A stretch of DNA of 20,798 nucleotides, from positions 520 through 21,317 of the IMG/VR virus record IMGVR_UViG_3300030102_001239; one strand, written 5' to 3'. This stretch comes from a virus. The position numbers were made by a program, and so were the translations under genes. Below the pieces are notes generated by a model that did not search any database, was not told the origin of the DNA, and saw nothing but the letters and a program-made list of their open reading frames with translations. Within the stretch, counting starts at the first letter, position 1. Every line of letters starts with the position of its first letter. Positions 14,387-20,015 of the stretch are shown piece after piece.

Positions 14387-15281
14387 TGGTTAGTTGTTTC
14401 TTAGTTCTATACTTTATTAAATTCTTTCCTCCTATTTGAAAGCCTACATTGTTAAGTATAGACTTAAACATAATTGGACTTTCATGGCTTGTAGGTTTAT
14501 AACCTAAACTCATTTCCTTTACCTTAGCCACATATAATCTTGTGTACATCCAAGCATCAGGACTTGCTATATATCTATGGCAAATAAGAAAATCATCACA
14601 CCTGTTTCCGTTTACAGCTCCACCCTCACTATCTCCTATTGTTGGAGGAGGTGTCATACCTCCGTATTCGTGATTAGGAGAGTGTCGTTTACGCAAAGCC
14701 TCTGTTACTGCATGTGCGCATATCCAAGTAGAAATGTTAAATGTCTTGCAAAAGATTCTTATATCGGTTAGCTGTACATAATTGTACTCATATCCGTTTG
14801 TGTTTCTTAAATCTTTTTTTAAAGAGTTTATAGGATCAATAAGTAAGCCATGATACTCCCAAGCATCTTTTACTTTTTCTGCTAACTTTAAGAGTTGTTT
14901 ATAGGTGTATTGTCTGTTTATATCTACAAACTTAAAATGATTATAGACAAACTCTTTTGATTCTTCATAGTCTCTTTCTTCTATTTTGTTTATTGGTTTG
15001 CCCTCTATAAATTCTATTAGCTTTTTGATTAATTGTACAGGATCATTCTCACTTGAAAAAACTAACCATCTTATATTGTGTTTAAGTGAGTAGAGCAACA
15101 TAAGATAAAATGTGAAGTGTGTTTTTCCTACGTTGTTATGCCCTAAGATAAAATTCATATTACCTGCTACAAACCTAAATGAGCTGTCTATCTCTTTGTG
15201 TCCTAACTTTAAGGCTTCTTTGACTTTGCCTTTTCGGTAGTCGTTTAGTTTGTTTATATGTTCTGAATAGTTTATTAGCAT
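14352..15281 (-). CDS. DnaB/RepA-type replicative helicase ATPase (RecA fold, no primase domain)
   Basis: 309 aa. A single RecA-like motor domain is visible. Walker A is GHNNVGKT (47-54), a strand WLVFSSEND (72-80) carries the catalytic-acid region, and Walker B is HGLLIDPINSL (144-153). A sensor-like segment TWICAHAVTEALRK (185-198) and IGDSEGGA (215-222) correspond to the DnaB/T7 gp4 motifs H3 and H4. There is no zinc or TOPRIM primase part and no N-terminal DnaB dimerisation domain, so it resembles the stand-alone helicases of small phages that borrow host primase. The start codon touches the terminator U-tract, so expression probably needs read-through or antitermination. The 3' end overlaps the sigma-like gene by 35 nt. 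Confidence 0.8.
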   Translation of the reverse strand: MLINYSEHINKLNDYRKGKVKEALKLGHKEIDSSFRFVAGNMNFILGHNNVGKTHFTFYLMLLYSLKHNIRWLVFSSENDPVQLIKKLIEFIEGKPINKIEERDYEESKEFVYNHFKFVDINRQYTYKQLLKLAEKVKDAWEYHGLLIDPINSLKKDLRNTNGYEYNYVQLTDIRIFCKTFNISTWICAHAVTEALRKRHSPNHEYGGMTPPPTIGDSEGGAVNGNRCDDFLICHRYIASPDAWMYTRLYVAKVKEMSLGYKPTSHESPIMFKSILNNVGFQIGGKNLIKYRTKKQLTIDNTRKIRKKA

Positions 15282-15306
15282 AAAAAAAGGGGGTGCGAAA
15301 CCCCCT
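15282..15306 (-). terminator. Intrinsic terminator after the SSB gene, abutting the helicase start codon
   Basis: On the transcript the sequence reads AGGGGGT, TTCGC, ACCCCCT and then a run of U. This is a perfect 7-bp GC-rich stem with a 5-nt loop followed directly by a U-tract of 7 (first U shared with the stem). It is the only strong intrinsic terminator found in the window. The last U is adjacent to the A of the helicase ATG at 15281, so any helicase transcript reading through carries this hairpin just before its start codon. Confidence 0.85.
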
Positions 15307-15322
15307 CTATTGAAATTTAAAA

Positions 15323-15655
15323 TTAAAATGGTAGATCATCTTCTCTGTCAGGTGCTTGGTCTTGTGCAGTTACCTCTTTATACTCTCGGACTTTCCATCC
15401 GTTCAGAGTTGTGAAGTATAGCACTTTACCATCACGATTTGTCCATTCTCTACCTCTAACATTAAAAAACACTTCTACTGTGTCTCCTAATTTCCATACA
15501 TCAAGTAAACCACAATTATTTTGTGTGAAATCTACTGATATTACTTGAGGGTATTTATCATTTGTTTCTACTATAAGTTTTCTAAATCTAAATGTTCCCT
15601 TTTCTTCTACGTCTGTTATTCTTTTTACTTTTCCTGTAATTGACATTTTATCCAT
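15323..15655 (-). CDS. Single-stranded DNA-binding protein, DUF3127 type
   Basis: 110 aa. The core follows the DUF3127 pattern common in Bacteroidetes: an N-terminal SITGKVKRI strand, KLIVETNDKYPQVISVDF, then LGDTVEVFFNVRGREW and LNGWKVREY, which build an OB fold. The C-terminus is an acidic linker ending DREDDLPF, matching the acidic tip by which SSB proteins recruit replication partners. It probably coats ssDNA during phage replication. The gene is the last of its operon; a strong intrinsic terminator follows its stop after about 16 nt. Family assignment comes from my recollection of the pattern, supported by the DDLPF tail. Confidence 0.75.
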   Translation of the reverse strand: MDKMSITGKVKRITDVEEKGTFRFRKLIVETNDKYPQVISVDFTQNNCGLLDVWKLGDTVEVFFNVRGREWTNRDGKVLYFTTLNGWKVREYKEVTAQDQAPDREDDLPF

Positions 15656-15851
15656 TTTTATTTGTTTTTAAATATACTCTTTTTGGTGTTCTATCGTATC
15701 TTAAACTTCTGACACCATCTCTATCTATAATTTGATTTTCTAAATCTATAATTATATAACCTTGTTTTACAAGAAGTTCTATTGCTCTTAATTGTTCTTG
15801 CGCCCTTTCTTGTATTCTATAACTTTCAAATATTTCGTTGCTTATTGCCAT
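15648..15851 (-). CDS. 67-aa phage protein of unknown function
   Basis: The protein starts MAISNEIFESYRIQERAQEQ and has a helical, Glu/Arg/Gln-rich first half followed by a short beta-rich end (GYIIIDLENQIIDRDG, then RTPKRVYLKTNKNG). The basic end could bind nucleic acid or a protein partner. It lies between two OB-fold genes and overlaps the start of the DUF3127-type SSB gene by 8 nt, so it is probably co-expressed with them. I do not recognise a family. Confidence 0.6.
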   Translation of the reverse strand: MAISNEIFESYRIQERAQEQLRAIELLVKQGYIIIDLENQIIDRDGVRSLRYDRTPKRVYLKTNKNG

Positions 15852-15854
15852 AAC

Positions 15855-16205
15855 TTAACTTATTATCCAATTATAAAAATGTTTAGCATCCTCTACTACA
15901 CTAACTCTGTCTGATTGAGGTCTCCCTGCATTAAACTCAGCAGCAGCTTTTAAACACGCTAATTTAGATATTGTTACATCTTTATTGGGTGTAGATTGTG
16001 GCTGAGTGTAAACAAGTTTGGCAGTTCCGTATTGTTTGTTAGTGATTTCGTATTCTACAAAGTCGCCTACCTTTCGCTTAAATTCACCTTTTGCGAGAAA
16101 CTGAAAACTTTGACCATCATCAAATTGAACTTGATACTTATTAAAAGTACCTGAACTGTTTGACCATTCTCCTTTTTCTTGAATAAATTTAATTTTTCCT
16201 TTCAT
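15855..16205 (-). CDS. Putative OB-fold ssDNA-binding accessory protein
   Basis: 116 aa in two parts. Residues 1-66 read as a small beta-barrel: KGKIKFIQEKGEW, YQVQFDDGQSFQFLAKG, VGDFVEYEITNKQYG and AKLVYTQ, with short strands, Gly turns and basic residues as in OB folds. Residues about 75-116 are helical (ISKLACLKAAAEFNAG ... VVEDAKHFYNWIIS), a tail type I associate with phage single-strand-binding or annealing accessory proteins. It sits 3 nt upstream of a 67-aa gene and two genes upstream of a clearer SSB, in the recombination module. Nucleic-acid binding is inference; no catalytic motif is seen. Confidence 0.5.
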   Translation of the reverse strand: MKGKIKFIQEKGEWSNSSGTFNKYQVQFDDGQSFQFLAKGEFKRKVGDFVEYEITNKQYGTAKLVYTQPQSTPNKDVTISKLACLKAAAEFNAGRPQSDRVSVVEDAKHFYNWIIS

Positions 16206-16317
16206 AATTATTTAATTGATTTTGTAATTGATTTATTTTATTTAATAATGCTTCGACCTTATAACTATATTCTAATAGTATAGTGTCGTAAGTTTGACTT
16301 GAATAATTTGTTCTCAT
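16189..16317 (-). CDS. 42-aa coiled-coil microprotein
   Basis: A short frame begins at the ATG at 16317 and ends in a TAA 17 nt inside the next gene. The product begins MRTNYSSQTYDTILLEYSYK and continues with a Leu/Asn/Gln-rich helix (ALLNKINQLQNQLNNYE) with hydrophobic residues at heptad spacing. It fills the gap between ninG and the OB-fold gene. The upstream 70 nt are very AT-rich and include a U-run and TATAACTTTA, which differs by one base from the Bacteroidetes -7 consensus, but no -33 element is visible. Function unknown; it may oligomerise. Confidence 0.55.
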   Translation of the reverse strand: MRTNYSSQTYDTILLEYSYKVEALLNKINQLQNQLNNYERKN

Positions 16318-16387
16318 AACTTAATTTTTCTTAAAGTTATAAAAAATATTTTGATTTAAACTAATGTTAATAAAAAAAAAATAATTA

Positions 16388-16759
16388 TTAGGAGTATTGT
16401 TCTATTAAATCTTTTAGATCTTGGTCGGAAAACTTTTTGATTTGTCTTGACATTGTGATTAATTCATCGGCTGTACCCTCGCCATAAGTCTTGTCTATGT
16501 ATTTGCCCATTATGTAGTTTTGTCCACCATGAAAACCATTACAGCTTTTGCATTGAACATGTACGTTTTGTTGATGCCAACGAGTAGAATAGTGTCTGCG
16601 AGATACAAAGTGTCCTGCATCTACCTCTTTCCAATGTTTACGAGTGCCACAAGTTACACATTGTACTAAATTTTCTTTAGCGTGTCTTGTTCTTATGTAG
16701 ATACTAAATACTTTGTCAAGTTTTTTTACAAGTCCTTTGCGAGATATTTTTCTTGGCAT
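16388..16759 (-). CDS. ninG: NinG-like (Rap) recombination endonuclease
   Basis: 123 aa. It contains the zinc and HNH-like core of phage lambda NinG/Rap: CVTCG (C34, C37), VDAGHFVSRRH (H50), then NVHVQCKSCNGF (C70, C73, N74) and H77-GGQNY. These residues form the metal site and nuclease centre that resolve branched DNA during phage recombination. The protein is shorter than lambda NinG but contains the full core plus a C-terminal helix. It is the first gene after the intergenic region and heads the replication and recombination module, upstream of two ssDNA-binding candidates. Family identity is well supported by motif order; substrate specificity is assumed from the family. Confidence 0.88.
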   Translation of the reverse strand: MPRKISRKGLVKKLDKVFSIYIRTRHAKENLVQCVTCGTRKHWKEVDAGHFVSRRHYSTRWHQQNVHVQCKSCNGFHGGQNYIMGKYIDKTYGEGTADELITMSRQIKKFSDQDLKDLIEQYS

Positions 16760-16867
16760 GTTGTAATTTACAAAAAAAAAGACTAACTTAGCCTATTATA
16801 TATATAATATATACACTTCCATTAAACAACCAAATAGACTATAGGTCTTATATATATTAACTTTATA
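16760..16867 (-). promoter_or_regulatory. AT-rich intergenic control region between holin and ninG
   Basis: This 108-nt stretch between the holin stop and the ninG start has no credible ORF. It contains a perfect 16-bp palindrome TATTATATATATAATA at 16794-16809. It also has a short dyad with arms AGAC/GTCT around a 5-nt centre (AGACTATAGGTCT on the plus strand, about 16842-16854) and an A9 run at 16772-16780 (U9 on the transcript). On the minus strand TTGTTT is followed after 17 nt by TATATA, a weak sigma-70-like promoter candidate. No match to the Bacteroidetes -7 consensus TAnnTTTG was found. It is the most likely place for the lysis transcript to end and the replication operon to begin, but both signals are weak. 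Confidence 0.4.
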
Positions 16868-17284
16868 CTACGCTTTTTTCTTAAATTTCTCAACAGACCT
16901 GCCTCCAAAGTAAGCCAAGAAAACAATTGTAAGCAATTCTTTCACAACTTCAAGCTCTTGTATTTGTAGAAACCAACCTATCACAAAAGCAACAGTCAAA
17001 AAGATTAAAGTTAATGGTCTTACATTCTGCGTTAATTTTGATCCTTGAGAATCTGCTACCCATCTTTTAGTTACCTCTTGCATTTCTATTAAATCAAATT
17101 CTAAGCGTTTTAAGGCTTCTTCTTTGTCTTGTGGGGGTAAGGTATCATCTTTACTAATTACGTTCTTTACAATGCCTAATAAACCCTCTGAGGGCAATGC
17201 ATCGCCTACAAAGTCTGCTATGTTACTGCCTTTAGACAATAAGAATTGTCCTACCTTTGTGTCTTTAAATTTTTTCTTACTCAT
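16868..17284 (-). CDS. Holin of the GTA / 3TM superfamily
   Basis: 138 aa. The family hallmark is clear: an amphipathic helix with EMQEVTKRWVADSQGS (about 67-82), then the conserved LTQNVRPLTL (83-93), then two hydrophobic segments, about 90-108 (PLTLIFLTVAFVIGWFLQI) and about 113-130 (VVKELLTIVFLAYFGG), and a basic tail SVEKFKKKA. Such proteins permeabilise the inner membrane so the cytoplasmic amidase reaches peptidoglycan. The N-terminus (SEGLLGIVKNVI) may supply a third membrane-associated helix. It is the last gene of the cassette, followed by the longest gap without a gene in the window. Assignment follows from the RW..D and NVRPLTL signature. Confidence 0.85.
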   Translation of the reverse strand: MSKKKFKDTKVGQFLLSKGSNIADFVGDALPSEGLLGIVKNVISKDDTLPPQDKEEALKRLEFDLIEMQEVTKRWVADSQGSKLTQNVRPLTLIFLTVAFVIGWFLQIQELEVVKELLTIVFLAYFGGRSVEKFKKKA

Positions 17285-17420
17285 AATAAAATCTCCATTT
17301 TAGTTGTATAATTAATAAGTATATGTTTAACTCCTCAAAATTATGCTCTGTGTCAGCAGGGTAATAATTGAAACCTAAGTTTATTCCGTTAGGTAAAAGA
17401 AGTATAACAGAAAAGTCCAT
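17277..17420 (-). CDS. 47-aa lysis-cassette microprotein
   Basis: A short frame begins at the ATG inside the TAATG that ends the endolysin gene. It ends in a TAA that overlaps the holin start by 8 nt. The product begins MDFSVILLLPNGINLGFNYY and ends NIYLLIIQLKWRFYYE, with two hydrophobic stretches separated by a charged middle (PADTEHNFEELN). The stop/start coupling on both sides and the full use of the gap between endolysin and holin support it as a real gene. It may be membrane-associated; the second stretch, YLLIIQLKW, is too short for a confident transmembrane helix. Function unknown. Confidence 0.65.
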   Translation of the reverse strand: MDFSVILLLPNGINLGFNYYPADTEHNFEELNIYLLIIQLKWRFYYE

Positions 17421-17842
17421 TAGCAGTTGCTTATGTATTGGTATTCTGCTTTGGCATCAAAACTTGGACAAGCCTTAGTAGAGAAGTCTCTGTGTCCATA
17501 TATTTTTGATTTAGGGTATTGTTCTTTTAATTCTTGTAACAAGTCAAGTAGGGTGTCTTTCTGTGCTTGTGTGCGTGTATCTTTAGGCTCTTTCATATCT
17601 TTAGTCATACCACCTGCGTAACTAATTCCTATAGAGCAATAGTTTTGTCCTGAACAATGTGCGCCTGTTCTTTCTATTGGTCTTGCTTCTTGTAGTTCCC
17701 CATCTAACTTTATGTGAAAGTGATAACCTACATCTGACCATCCTCTTTCCTCAACATGCCACTTTCTTATTTCCTGTACATCAACTTCTCTCCCCTCAGG
17801 TGTAGCTGTACAATGCACTATGATTTTTGTTACTTGTCTCAT
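17420..17842 (-). CDS. N-acetylmuramoyl-L-alanine amidase endolysin (Amidase_2 / T7 lysozyme type)
   Basis: 140 aa, a compact single catalytic domain without a cell-wall binding module, as usual for Gram-negative phages. It cleaves the amide bond between N-acetylmuramic acid and the stem peptide. The zinc ligands expected for the family are present: H10 in IIVHCTAT, H117 in YGHRDF and C125 in KACPSFD. Y40 in DVGYHFHI and K123 correspond to the catalytic Tyr and Lys positions of T7 lysozyme. No signal peptide or SAR anchor is seen, so release needs the holin encoded downstream. The gene starts inside the end of the beta-barrel gene (ATGA) and ends in TAATG with a 47-aa gene. Confidence 0.95.
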   Translation of the reverse strand: MRQVTKIIVHCTATPEGREVDVQEIRKWHVEERGWSDVGYHFHIKLDGELQEARPIERTGAHCSGQNYCSIGISYAGGMTKDMKEPKDTRTQAQKDTLLDLLQELKEQYPKSKIYGHRDFSTKACPSFDAKAEYQYISNC

Positions 17843-19014
17843 AATCTAAAATTTAAACCTACACTTGAATTATAAATTTTTGAATCCCAAAACTTTGTGT
17901 ATTCGCCCTCTACAAACACACCGATTCTTTTACTAATCTTCCAACCTAAGCTAACCCCTGCTTGATAATCTTCCCATTGTTCATGCTCAGAATCTTGTCT
18001 AAGTCCACCTAACCCCCAATTATTTCTATTAAGATAACTAAAATCTACATCTCCCTTAACGTATTTATGATACGGAAGTAAGTATGATCCGTAAGCGTGT
18101 AGCCAAAACTTACCACCTTTTCCGTAGTGATAAAAGTCAAAACCAACAAGAGGACTTACCACACCAAAAGCATCTAACTCATCCCAAACTTCGTTATTAT
18201 AACGATTTATAAGATTTTCAAATACTGTATCTCTAAACTGTAAATCTGTATAAGCTACTACGTTACCTTGTGGATCATACCAATAGTAATCAAACACTTC
18301 TTCTCCATCTATGTTTATTGTTACCCATTGGTCAGTAAAACCATAATTATATCCAAGCTGATACCAATAGTTTACAGGATAGCCTTGCTCGTTTGTTTCG
18401 TTTAACCATATCTCTATTGGGTTGTAGCCATAAGGACGTATGTGTGATCTATACATAGCTCCTGCGCTTAGACTAAACTTTTTACCTATTGGTAGTTTAG
18501 CTCGTATTTCTGCTGATTGATAATTAAAATCTACTCTACCTTGCTTTCTGCTTTCTACTTTTACCATATGGTATTTACCACTATGCTTTATAAAATATCT
18601 ATGGTTCTTATATATTTCGTCTCTTGATCTTTCTTTCTCAAAGTGAAATGTGTATTCTAAACCACTTACAGGAGAGTTACTTGCAGAAAGTCCTATGTTG
18701 TTTTCTGTGCCATCGTAATAGTGTTTACCTTTCATCTCATAATCAAACCTTGCTATCTTGCGAATACCAAAGCCGTAACGATAATCAAAGTCGTAATAGT
18801 CTGTACCATCAACAACAACAGGAACATCATATAAACCACCATCAGGATTTGTTCTGACAAAATAATCTTTAGGTTGTTCTTTAGGATTGTCAATGTCTCC
18901 TGCTATGTATATTGTGCTGTACTTAAATAAGTCTTTGTATATTTTCTCAAATAGGTTTTGTGATGTAGCTTGTGTTGCTACAAAAAACAAAACAAATGTA
19001 ATAAGTGTTCTCAT
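17839..19014 (-). CDS. Signal-peptide-bearing outer-membrane beta-barrel-like protein
   Basis: 391 aa. Residues 1-19 (MRTLITFVLFFVATQATSQ) form a signal peptide. The mature protein is very rich in Tyr, Phe, Trp and Gly, with many alternating amphipathic strands. The last strand runs GVFVEGEYTKFW ... SSVGLNFRL, the usual C-terminal shape of a barrel targeted to the BAM machinery. About residues 150-180 (FNYQSAEIRAKLPIGKKFSLSAGAMYR) look like adjacent barrel strands. It does not resemble TonB-dependent receptors and has no plug. It overlaps the endolysin start by ATGA and follows the thioredoxin-like gene by 2 nt, so it sits inside the lysis cassette. Possible roles are outer-membrane disruption at lysis, or surface alteration that blocks superinfection. 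Neither is shown by sequence alone. Confidence 0.7.
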   Translation of the reverse strand: MRTLITFVLFFVATQATSQNLFEKIYKDLFKYSTIYIAGDIDNPKEQPKDYFVRTNPDGGLYDVPVVVDGTDYYDFDYRYGFGIRKIARFDYEMKGKHYYDGTENNIGLSASNSPVSGLEYTFHFEKERSRDEIYKNHRYFIKHSGKYHMVKVESRKQGRVDFNYQSAEIRAKLPIGKKFSLSAGAMYRSHIRPYGYNPIEIWLNETNEQGYPVNYWYQLGYNYGFTDQWVTINIDGEEVFDYYWYDPQGNVVAYTDLQFRDTVFENLINRYNNEVWDELDAFGVVSPLVGFDFYHYGKGGKFWLHAYGSYLLPYHKYVKGDVDFSYLNRNNWGLGGLRQDSEHEQWEDYQAGVSLGWKISKRIGVFVEGEYTKFWDSKIYNSSVGLNFRL

Positions 19015-19016
19015 AA

Positions 19017-19340
19017 TTAAAATTTGCTATCTATTATTTCTTCTATTTCTTCTTCGATTCTTTGTATCGCATTATCAGGAAGTTTTAAGGATATACCTGA
19101 TTCTACTCGCATTACTTCCTCATCGTTATAAAACAATATAATTGTAGGAATATATTTTATATTGTGTTTTTTAAAGGCACTACTCTCCTTTGACATATAT
19201 AATGTTTTTGCATCATATGCCTTAAAAGGTTTTAAGGAAACCTCATTATCCTTTACAAATTCAGCACTATACTGAACTACTTCAACCTGTGCAGATATCG
19301 CACATACCCACAAAAAAGCAATCGTTACACATAATCTCAT
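19017..19340 (-). CDS. Exported thioredoxin-fold protein lacking the CXXC active site
   Basis: 107 aa. The N-terminus MRLCVTIAFLWVCAISAQ is a typical short signal peptide, with a likely cut after residue 17. The mature part reads like a thioredoxin: a beta strand VVQYSAEF (21-28), a helix with AFKKHNI (55-61), then YIPTIILFYNDEEV (63-76), which has the cis-proline context (P65) and the following strand and turn. The positions where the redox CXXC should sit contain no cysteine; the only two cysteines (C4 and C13) are in the signal peptide. It is therefore unlikely to be a disulphide reductase and may bind proteins in the periplasm. ATGA coupling to the TM coiled-coil gene upstream and a 2-nt gap to the beta-barrel gene downstream suggest joint expression. 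Confidence 0.7.
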   Translation of the reverse strand: MRLCVTIAFLWVCAISAQVEVVQYSAEFVKDNEVSLKPFKAYDAKTLYMSKESSAFKKHNIKYIPTIILFYNDEEVMRVESGISLKLPDNAIQRIEEEIEEIIDSKF

Positions 19341-19648
19341 TTTTTACTTATTTGATATAGTCTTTCGTCTATCTTCTGTAGCTGATCTTTAACTTCTTTT
19401 ACATCTCCACTTAATACATCAGTTTTTTCTTCTACTCTTTGTATAGTCGATCTGACTAACTCGTCTTTATATTGAAACTCTACAGGATTTACTGCATTGT
19501 TTTTTAAACTTTGTATATCTTCTGTGTTAGTGTCAACACTTGCCTGTAAGGTAAAGTATATACCAAACAAACTTGAAAGCCCTACTACTGCTCCTATAAT
19601 CTCTTTTAGAGATAAACTAAACTTGCTTTCTGGATTCAGCTCTGCCAT
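19337..19648 (-). CDS. Single-TM coiled-coil membrane protein of the lysis region
   Basis: 103 aa. Residues about 15-35 (KEIIGAVVGLSSLFGIYFTL) form one clear hydrophobic segment after a short polar N-terminus. The rest is a charged helix with heptad-like spacing from about 40 to 103, ending in EVKDQLQKIDERLYQISKK. This one-TM-plus-periplasmic-coiled-coil layout is shared by inner-membrane spanins and by small holin-like or accessory lysis proteins. It is coupled on both sides: TAATG with the upstream gene and ATGA with the downstream exported protein. A spanin-like or holin-like role is inference from topology and position; no family signature was recognised. Confidence 0.7.
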   Translation of the reverse strand: MAELNPESKFSLSLKEIIGAVVGLSSLFGIYFTLQASVDTNTEDIQSLKNNAVNPVEFQYKDELVRSTIQRVEEKTDVLSGDVKEVKDQLQKIDERLYQISKK

Positions 19649-20013
19649 TACATTTTATTTTCTAGGTACGACACACCCATAAAACCGTGCATACCCTCGT
19701 TATCTAAATCAAGTGCAAAGCTCTTCCATCCGTAAGGATGATCTACACTTACGTTACCCTCTTCGTCAACTTCTTCTAAATTTTTCCAAAGAACGTCCAC
19801 GTGATATTTGTCAGAAAGAACAGGTGCTTTTACTTCCTCGCCATCTGCATCATACTCGCCTTGCTCAATAACTATGTTACCTAGCTTAACAATAGTATGT
19901 GCGTGTGCAGGAACATCGTTGCCCTCTTCATCCTTTACACTTGGTAAAGCATTGATCTTAGCTAAAGCACTAGCTTCATCTGCAAACTCATATTTACTTA
20001 TTTTTATTCCCAT
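19648..20013 (-). CDS. Small acidic phage protein of unknown function
   Basis: 121 aa, starting 2 nt after the stop of the lectin-like gene and ending in a TAATG overlap with the next gene. It begins MGIKISKYEFADEASALAK and is rich in Asp and Glu, with mixed alpha/beta character and no membrane segment or signal peptide. The middle (about residues 28-60) has acidic, repetitive text such as DEEGNDVPAH and YDADGEEVKAP, resembling loops in phage structural accessory proteins. Position between the adsorption protein and the lysis cassette suggests a virion accessory or assembly role, but no motif supports a specific function. Confidence 0.7.
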   Translation of the reverse strand: MGIKISKYEFADEASALAKINALPSVKDEEGNDVPAHAHTIVKLGNIVIEQGEYDADGEEVKAPVLSDKYHVDVLWKNLEEVDEEGNVSVDHPYGWKSFALDLDNEGMHGFMGVSYLENKM

Positions 20014-20015
20014 TT

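Noticed and set aside
18624-18857. Plus-strand His/Gln-rich ORF within the barrel gene
   Set aside because: Antisense shadow of the Tyr/Asp-rich barrel gene; composition follows from the complementary codons.
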